A stretch of 64,000 nt of DNA. Source: JAQBXX01 sp947085325 (GTDB lineage Bacteria > Pseudomonadota > Gammaproteobacteria > SURF-13). Where the stretch lies: assembly GCA_947085325.1 (NCBI GenBank), contig CAMTVY010000015.1, positions 1 through 64,000 of the forward strand, in the 5' to 3' direction. The translations under genes and the position numbers were made by a program. Below the pieces are notes generated by a model, which worked only from the letters and a program-made list of their open reading frames with translations, made no database searches and was not told the DNA's origin. Every line of letters starts with the position of its first letter. The first letter of the stretch is position 1. Below are positions 58,738 through 64,000 of the stretch, one piece after another.

Positions 58738-58910
58738 GACTGTCTTTACTCGCAAATTGAGCGGAGAACCGCCGGATTAAATTTCTGCACTGAAAATATT
58801 TTAATAGCCGCAGGTACTTTTACACATCAAAAAAAGATGTGTTGGCCCGGATGGTAAAGGATGTTGCAGCCAAAAACAAGCAGTGGTATGAGCACCGTTG
58901 GCGTGTCTTC

Positions 58911-59906
58911 TCAGGCGCGCTCGAAGGGGAATGCAATGACTTCGTTGATGTGGGCATAGCCGCCTGCCAGCATCAACAGCCGGTCTATGCCAAGTGCTAC
59001 ACCGGCGCAGGCGGGCAGGCCGTGCGCAAGTGCGGCAAGCAGACGCTCGTCTATCGGCATCGGCGGCAGGCCGTGTGTCGCACGTTGGCTATTGTCGTGC
59101 TCGAAACGTCGACGCTGCTCCACGCTGTCGCCCAGCTCATGGAAGCCATTGGCGAGCTCAATACCATTGATATAAAGTTCAAACCGTTCTGCCAGCGCAT
59201 GCGCCTGTCCTGGGCCCGCTGGACGAATGCGCGCAAGCGCCGCCTGCGAGGCCGGATAGTCGTAGATGAAGTGCAGGCAGTCTGGCCGAAGCCGCGGGAT
59301 GACGCTATGGGTGAGCAGCAGATCCAGCCAGGTATCACGTTCATGGGGACTATGCCCGGCCATCGTCACGCCGTGGCTGAGCGCGCACGCCCGCAGTTCG
59401 GCAACGCTCGCCGTGTGCGGGTTGATGCCGGCGTGGCGCTGGAACAGGGTACCGTAGGGGGTGCGCTCGCTGCCAGTCTGTTGCAGCATGGGTAAACATG
59501 TAATGAATGCTGCGACCTCATCCATCAGTGCATGGTGATCGTAGCCGGGACGGTACCATTCCAGCAGGGTGAATTCCGGGTTGTGCCAGCGCCCGTATTC
59601 GCCATCACGGAAGGCCTTGCTGATCTGGTAAATCGCACCGCTACCGGCCGCGAGCAGGCGCTTCATGGCAAACTCGGGGGAAGTGTGCAGGTACAGCGGC
59701 GTTCCCTGGGGTGCCAGTGGCCCGGTGTAGCGGGTCACCAGGCTGTGCAGCTGCGGGGCGGTGCTGGCGGCATGCGCCAGCACCGGGGTGTCGATTTCGA
59801 GTACGCCGCGCGCCGCGAAAAATTCACGTATCGCAGTGACGAGCCGCGCCCGCAGGCGCAGGGCCTCGAGCGTGGCGGCGGGCTTCCAGGAGGGGGTGGA
59901 ATTCAA
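58911..59906 (-). CDS. epmA: EF-P-lysine ligase EpmA
   Basis: The 331-residue homologue of lysyl-tRNA synthetase catalytic core has class II motifs (YLHTSPEFAMKRLLA, FRDGEYGRWHNPEFTLLEWY) but no tRNA-binding domain. It attaches beta-lysine to Lys34 of EF-P. It is downstream of efp on the same strand, separated by a palindromic repeat. Confidence 0.95.
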   Translation of the reverse strand: MNSTPSWKPAATLEALRLRARLVTAIREFFAARGVLEIDTPVLAHAASTAPQLHSLVTRYTGPLAPQGTPLYLHTSPEFAMKRLLAAGSGAIYQISKAFRDGEYGRWHNPEFTLLEWYRPGYDHHALMDEVAAFITCLPMLQQTGSERTPYGTLFQRHAGINPHTASVAELRACALSHGVTMAGHSPHERDTWLDLLLTHSVIPRLRPDCLHFIYDYPASQAALARIRPAGPGQAHALAERFELYINGIELANGFHELGDSVEQRRRFEHDNSQRATHGLPPMPIDERLLAALAHGLPACAGVALGIDRLLMLAGGYAHINEVIAFPFERA

Positions 59907-59930
59907 TGGGTGCTGTTACTAAATTACTAA

Positions 59931-60007
59931 AATCTCAACGCAAAGCCGCAAAGACGCTAAGAAAATAAAAATCTCTGCGTCTTGGCGTCCTGGCGTTGAG
60001 CATTTTT
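59931..60007. repeat. intercistronic palindrome between efp and epmA
   Basis: CTCAACGCAAAGCCGCAAAG and GCGTCTTGGCGTCCTGGCGT arms are imperfectly complementary, with ACGC/GCGT units spanning about 67 nt around an AT-rich centre (GAAAATAAAAATC). The extreme ends CTCAACG and CGTTGAG are perfect complements. This GC-rich palindrome type is scattered in many proteobacteria. It lies in the 182-nt gap of efp-epmA. Confidence 0.65.
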
Positions 60008-60088
60008 CATCCTGACGTGAGTAAGTCGGTCAATTAAGACTACATCCAGCCGTGTGTATTCTTGCTGAGTGTCTCCTTATTAACGAAG

Positions 60089-60658
60089 CTATTCCTTGAC
60101 GCGCGACACATACTCGCCGGTGCGGGTGTCCACCTTGAGCAGTTCGCCAATTTCGATGAATAATGGTACCCGTACCACGGCGCCTGTTTCGAGCGTCGCC
60201 GGCTTGCCGCCGCCGCCCGAGGTATCGCCGCGCAGGCCCGGATCCGTGTCGGCGACCCTGAGCAGGACAAAGTTGGGCGGGGTGACCAGCAGGGGCTGGC
60301 CATTCCAGAGGGTCACGGTGCAGATATCCTGCTCCTTGAGCCATTTTTTTGCATCACTGACTGCGTTACTATCCGAGACGTGCTGTTCGAAGGAATCGGG
60401 AACCATGAAGTGCCAAAACTGGCCGTCACTGTACAGATACTGCATTTCAGTATCGACGATGTCGGCGCCTGGCAGCGTGTCACCTGACTTGAAGGTGCGC
60501 TCTATAACGCGCCCGGTCTTGAGGTTGCGGATTTTAACTCGGTTAAAGGCCTGTCCCTTGCCGGGCTTTACGAACTCATTTTCGACGATGGCGCACGGAT
60601 CATTGTCCAGCATCACTTTGAGACCGCTTTTGAATTCATTGGTACTGAAGGTAGCCAT
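60089..60658 (-). CDS. efp: elongation factor P
   Basis: The 189-residue EF-P rescues ribosomes stalled at polyproline. The modified residue Lys34 lies in VKPGKGQAF, and the three beta-barrel domains are intact. EpmA and EpmB, which add beta-lysine to this residue, flank it. It is divergent from epmB with 175 nt between, where a shared promoter region is likely. Confidence 0.97.
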   Translation of the reverse strand: MATFSTNEFKSGLKVMLDNDPCAIVENEFVKPGKGQAFNRVKIRNLKTGRVIERTFKSGDTLPGADIVDTEMQYLYSDGQFWHFMVPDSFEQHVSDSNAVSDAKKWLKEQDICTVTLWNGQPLLVTPPNFVLLRVADTDPGLRGDTSGGGGKPATLETGAVVRVPLFIEIGELLKVDTRTGEYVSRVKE

Positions 60659-60833
60659 CGTGTTGTATGCCTCTGCATAATCCCAAGTGTGAAAATATTA
60701 CTGACAAGTTTATCAGGAAGTCTACCTTATCCGGTATATTCCCCGCCGTTGCGGACGGTGAGGCTGGAGGCTGCGGTATCGCGTGCCGGAACCAGCGTGC
60801 AGAACGCCCCTTGCGGCAAGCCTTGCGACTGAC

Positions 60834-61841
60834 ATGAGTGCCCGGGCCATGACACTACTGCCGCCAGCACGCTGGCAGCTCGAACTGGCGCAGGCCGTGA
60901 GTGATCCGTTGCAGCTGGCGCAGATGCTGGAATTGCCTGCCAGTCTGGCATTGGACGGGCTTCAGGGGGCTGGCAGCTTCTCGCTGCGGGTGCCGCGCGG
61001 CTACGTGGCGCGCATGCGCAAGGGCGATGCGCACGACCCGCTGCTGCGCCAGGTGCTGCCTGTTGCAGCGGAGGCGATCGAAACAGCAGGGTTCCGCTAC
61101 GATGCCGTGGGCGACCTCGGCGCCATGCCGGTGCCCGGGCTGTTGCACAAATACCGGGGCCGGGCGCTGCTGGTGATGACCGGGGCCTGTGCCATCCATT
61201 GCCGCTATTGTTTCCGCCGCCACTTTCCCTATGCAGATGCCAACCCGGCGCAGGAGCAATGGATCCCGGCGCTCGACTATATCGCTGCGGATACGAGCTT
61301 GAGCGAAGTGATACTGAGCGGCGGGGATCCGCTCAGCCTCAGTGATGCACGGCTGGCCGCACTGTCCCGGCAACTGCAATCCATCCCGCATCTCGACTAT
61401 CTGCGCATACATACCCGCCTGCCCATCGTGTTGCCTGAGCGTGTAGACGATGCCTTGCTGGGGTGGCTGAGTGAGAGTCGGCTCAGGCCGGTGATGGTGG
61501 TGCATGCCAACCATGCGAATGAGATCGATAATACGGTGCGGTATGCGCTCAGACGGCTTGCGGCGGCAGGGGTGACGCTGTTTAACCAGTCGGTGCTGCT
61601 TGCCGGGATTAACGATTCGGCAGAGGCATTGGCGGATCTGAGCCAGGCCCTGTTCGGCGCCGGCGTCACGCCGTATTACCTGCACCTTCTGGACAGAGTG
61701 CAGGGTACGGCGCACTTCGAGGTGGGTGAGGCACAGGCGCATGACATGATGCACCAGCTGCGCACGCGCCTGCCGGGCTACCTCGTGCCGCGCCTGGTGC
61801 GCGAGCAGGCAGGTGCTCCGTTCAAGCTGGTGCTGGGGTAG
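60834..61841 (+). CDS. epmB: EF-P beta-lysylation protein EpmB (lysine 2,3-aminomutase-like)
   Basis: The 335-residue radical-SAM enzyme has the cluster motif GACAIHCRYCF (CxxxCxxC) and PYYLHLLDRVQGTAHF near the C-terminus. It makes (R)-beta-lysine for EF-P. The ATG at 60834 gives a length near E. coli EpmB; a GTG at 60783 is an alternative. It is divergent from efp. The hydroxylase EpmC is not in the window. Confidence 0.93.
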   Translation: MSARAMTLLPPARWQLELAQAVSDPLQLAQMLELPASLALDGLQGAGSFSLRVPRGYVARMRKGDAHDPLLRQVLPVAAEAIETAGFRYDAVGDLGAMPVPGLLHKYRGRALLVMTGACAIHCRYCFRRHFPYADANPAQEQWIPALDYIAADTSLSEVILSGGDPLSLSDARLAALSRQLQSIPHLDYLRIHTRLPIVLPERVDDALLGWLSESRLRPVMVVHANHANEIDNTVRYALRRLAAAGVTLFNQSVLLAGINDSAEALADLSQALFGAGVTPYYLHLLDRVQGTAHFEVGEAQAHDMMHQLRTRLPGYLVPRLVREQAGAPFKLVLG

Positions 61842-61864
61842 CCAGCATACAATACTGTTTCATT

Positions 61865-61872
61865 GGTATAAT
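61865..61872 (+). promoter_or_regulatory. extended -10 promoter for the FimX-like gene
   Basis: GGTATAAT, preceded by T, forms an extended -10 (TGGTATAAT at 61864-61872). The expected transcription start, 7 nt on, falls on the A of the ATG at 61879, so the mRNA could be leaderless. No Shine-Dalgarno is present between box and start. The -35 region is poor. Confidence 0.5.
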
Positions 61873-61878
61873 GCAAAG

Positions 61879-63966
61879 ATGAAAAAAGAAAGCGCAGTTC
61901 ACTTGCTCGTTGTTGACAGTTCCTCCGATGATACCGAGATGACAGCCAGCCTGCTGCGTCGCGCCGGCCATGGCGTGCGTGTGACGCGGGTGGAAAAGCT
62001 GGAGGAGGTTCGGACAGAGCTGGAAGATCAGGCATTTGATCTGATTGTCAGCCTTCCCAGGCTGGCGGAGCTGGACGTGCAGCAGGTGCTTACGCTGGTG
62101 CGCGAGGCGAGCCGGGACATCCCGCTGATAGTGGTCACCCGGGGGGCGGAAGACCAGGAGCCGGCCCTGGAGGCGTTGCGTAATGGTGCGCGCGACCTGG
62201 CACAGAAAGATCAGCCAGAACGGCTGCAGCTCATCATGCTGCGCGAACTTGCCGACCTCAAGTTACGCCGTAATCACCGCTTGTGTGAGGAATCACTGCG
62301 GGAGGCGGAAAAGCGCAATCATCAGTTGCTGGACAGTTCGCGCGATGCGATCGCCCATGTGCATGACGGCATGCATATTTACGCCAATGCCGCCTATCTG
62401 TCCCTGTTCGGCTATGTCAACGCCGAAGATGTGAAAGGTGTCCCGGTGCTGGATATGGTGGCGTCTACGGATCACGCGTGCTTCAGGGATTTTCTTCGCA
62501 ACTACAGCAAGGGCGACCAGCCTGGTGAGTTGGAGTTGCTGGGGCGACATAGTGGGGGTGTGGAGTTCAAGCTCAAGATGGAGTTCAGTTCCATCAAGGT
62601 CGAAGATGAGGCATGTACGCAAATCATTATTCGGGATCTGTCACAGAACCAGGAGTTGCAGGACAAGATCAGGCAGTTGAGCAGACAGGATTTGCTGACC
62701 GGGCTATATAATCACCGTTATTTCATGGAGGAGCTGGATCATGCGGTAAGCAAGGCAATGAACGGTGAGACGAGTGCGATGCTTTATATAGGCATCGACA
62801 GCCTGCCGAATATCAAGGAAAGCCTTGGGATTTCGGCGAGTAATATGACGCTGGGTGATATCGCCAGGTTGGTGCATGGGAAGATCGGCAGTGTCGGGCT
62901 GGCTGCACGCCTCAGTGACGAGGTCTTCACCGTCCTGCTGCCAAAGATGGACATCGCGCGGGCGCAGAAATTGGCGGAGACACTGCGCAAGGCTGTTGAG
63001 GATACTGTGTTTGAGGCTGACGGCCAGCCGGTTACTCTCACATGCACTATTTGCGCCTGTGTCCTCAGTGGTGACATCACGAACAGCCGCGAGCTGCTGC
63101 TTGGTATTTCACGCGCCTGTGTGGCACAGCAAAATGCCGGTGATAACCGGGTGCATATATACAACCCGGTGGCGGAGGCGTACGTAATACGCGAGAAGAT
63201 ACGCCATTGGACCGTGCAGTTACAGGCCGCAATCGACAGTAACCGCTTTCGTCTTCTGTATCAGCCGATTGTCAGTCTGCGCGGTGGTACCGATGAAAAC
63301 TACCAGGTATTGTTGCGTCTGCTCGATGAGCAGGGCAACGAAATACAGCCCGAGCAGTTCATGCCGGACGCGGAACAGGTAGGATTGATGGGTGCGATAG
63401 ACCGCTGGGTGATAGAACGTGCAGTCAAGTTGCTCGCCGCACGGCGGCAGGCAGGTCACAAGACCAGCTTCTTTATCAAGCTGTTCGTGGATACCATGGC
63501 AGACAAGACCTTGCTACCCTGGATCAGCCAGACCATCAAGGCAATGAGCCTTCCAGGTGCAGGCCTGGTATTTGAGGTGCGCGAGACTTCTGTGGCGAAT
63601 AATCTCAGGGAGGCAAAGGAGTTCGTCAACGGCCTGAAACAATTGCACTGCCGCTTCGCGCTTAACCACTCGCCTTCAAGCGGCGGAAGCACCAACTTTA
63701 GTTACCTTAAACACCTCCCGGTCGATTATATCAAGGTCAATGGTGCGCTCATGCCGGGTTTAATGAGCAGGCCCGATAATCAGGCGGCAGTAAAGCTGGT
63801 CAATGCAGCCGCCCACGGCGCAAAGATTCTCACGGTGGCCGAGTGTGTAGAAGATGCAGCAACGCTGGCGCTGTTGTGGCAATACGGCATCGACTATGTG
63901 CAGGGCTACTACTTCCAGAAGCCTGCGGAAGCCTTGACGTACGACTTCACGGCCGATCAGGGCTGA
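61879..63966 (+). CDS. FimX-like REC-PAS-GGDEF-EAL protein
   Basis: The 695-residue protein has an N-terminal receiver-like domain (about 8-125), PAS (about 150-265), GGDEF (about 275-430) and EAL (about 440-690) domains, the layout and length of Pseudomonas FimX. GGDEF is degenerate (ARLSDEVFTVLL). The EAL signature is YQVLLR, lacking the catalytic Glu, so it is probably a c-di-GMP receptor, not an enzyme. The receiver has IVSLPR in place of the phospho-acceptor Asp. FimX promotes type IV pilus assembly; the link fits pilA and algZR here. The last 34 nt of the window hold nothing definable. Confidence 0.85.
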   Translation: MKKESAVHLLVVDSSSDDTEMTASLLRRAGHGVRVTRVEKLEEVRTELEDQAFDLIVSLPRLAELDVQQVLTLVREASRDIPLIVVTRGAEDQEPALEALRNGARDLAQKDQPERLQLIMLRELADLKLRRNHRLCEESLREAEKRNHQLLDSSRDAIAHVHDGMHIYANAAYLSLFGYVNAEDVKGVPVLDMVASTDHACFRDFLRNYSKGDQPGELELLGRHSGGVEFKLKMEFSSIKVEDEACTQIIIRDLSQNQELQDKIRQLSRQDLLTGLYNHRYFMEELDHAVSKAMNGETSAMLYIGIDSLPNIKESLGISASNMTLGDIARLVHGKIGSVGLAARLSDEVFTVLLPKMDIARAQKLAETLRKAVEDTVFEADGQPVTLTCTICACVLSGDITNSRELLLGISRACVAQQNAGDNRVHIYNPVAEAYVIREKIRHWTVQLQAAIDSNRFRLLYQPIVSLRGGTDENYQVLLRLLDEQGNEIQPEQFMPDAEQVGLMGAIDRWVIERAVKLLAARRQAGHKTSFFIKLFVDTMADKTLLPWISQTIKAMSLPGAGLVFEVRETSVANNLREAKEFVNGLKQLHCRFALNHSPSSGGSTNFSYLKHLPVDYIKVNGALMPGLMSRPDNQAAVKLVNAAAHGAKILTVAECVEDAATLALLWQYGIDYVQGYYFQKPAEALTYDFTADQG

Positions 63967-64000
63967 GCGCGGGTATCAGGCCCGGTTCTGCGTGCCTCAG

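Overview
The window reads as chromosomal DNA of a GC-rich, free-living gammaproteobacterium. Gene order is the main evidence: argH / algZ-algR-hemC-hemD-hemX-hemY as in Pseudomonas-type genomes, kdsD-kdsC-lptC-lptA-lptB-rpoN-hpf-ptsN-hprK-rapZ, gcvR-bcp, rpmB-rpmG next to radC and coaBC-dut-algC-argB, and efp with its beta-lysylation enzymes. Exact placement (for example Chromatiales-like or another sulfur/iron-cycling lineage) cannot be decided from the sequence alone. Nearly all of the window is coding; I see no phage, insertion-sequence transposase, CRISPR array, rRNA or tRNA gene.

Layout. 0-7.5 kb: metX-metW, a signal-peptide/CXXCH/beta-barrel outer-membrane cytochrome resembling the Cyc2 iron-oxidation type, ampG, an exonuclease III in the crc position, chrA and pyrE. 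7.5-16.8 kb: a desaturase, rpmB-rpmG, radC, coaBC-dut-algC-argB, a DUF4124 protein and argH. 16.9-25.5 kb: the AlgZ/AlgR two-component pair and the hemCDXY heme operon, then a 2Fe-2S flavin reductase, an SDR protein and a DUF2784 protein. 25.5-34.3 kb: a second exonuclease III, prlC, aroE, ppx, ppk and hemB. 34.3-43.1 kb: a type IV pilin, gcvR, bcp, PIN-PhoH, an RND efflux pair and an EVE-domain protein. 43.2-51.2 kb: the LPS Kdo/transport operon, rpoN and the nitrogen-related PTS regulatory set. 51.3-58.4 kb: corA, an EAL-HDOD protein, a GldA/F/G-like ABC system with a DUF4340 partner, and mutM. 58.5-64 kb: a cold-shock protein, epmA, efp, epmB and a FimX-like protein.

Two themes run through the window. 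First, several intercistronic gaps are occupied by structured repeats. One family is a 141-nt imperfect palindrome (three copies). Another is a chain of five adjacent hairpins of about 151 nt (two full copies and one partial). Both show compensatory changes between copies, so base-pairing appears to be under selection. Neither matches a repeat family I can name. Second, sigma-54 promoter-like sites with GG-N10-GC spacing lie upstream of rpoN itself, of the type IV pilin and of the outer-membrane cytochrome. With FimX and AlgZR this suggests a surface and motility theme.

Oddities in individual genes include a short HPr kinase whose P-loop reads GKG instead of GKS/T, a ptsH with no ptsI after it, an ArgB with about 20 extra residues, a ChrA with no ATG/GTG start in frame, and a FimX-like gene whose promoter suggests a leaderless transcript.
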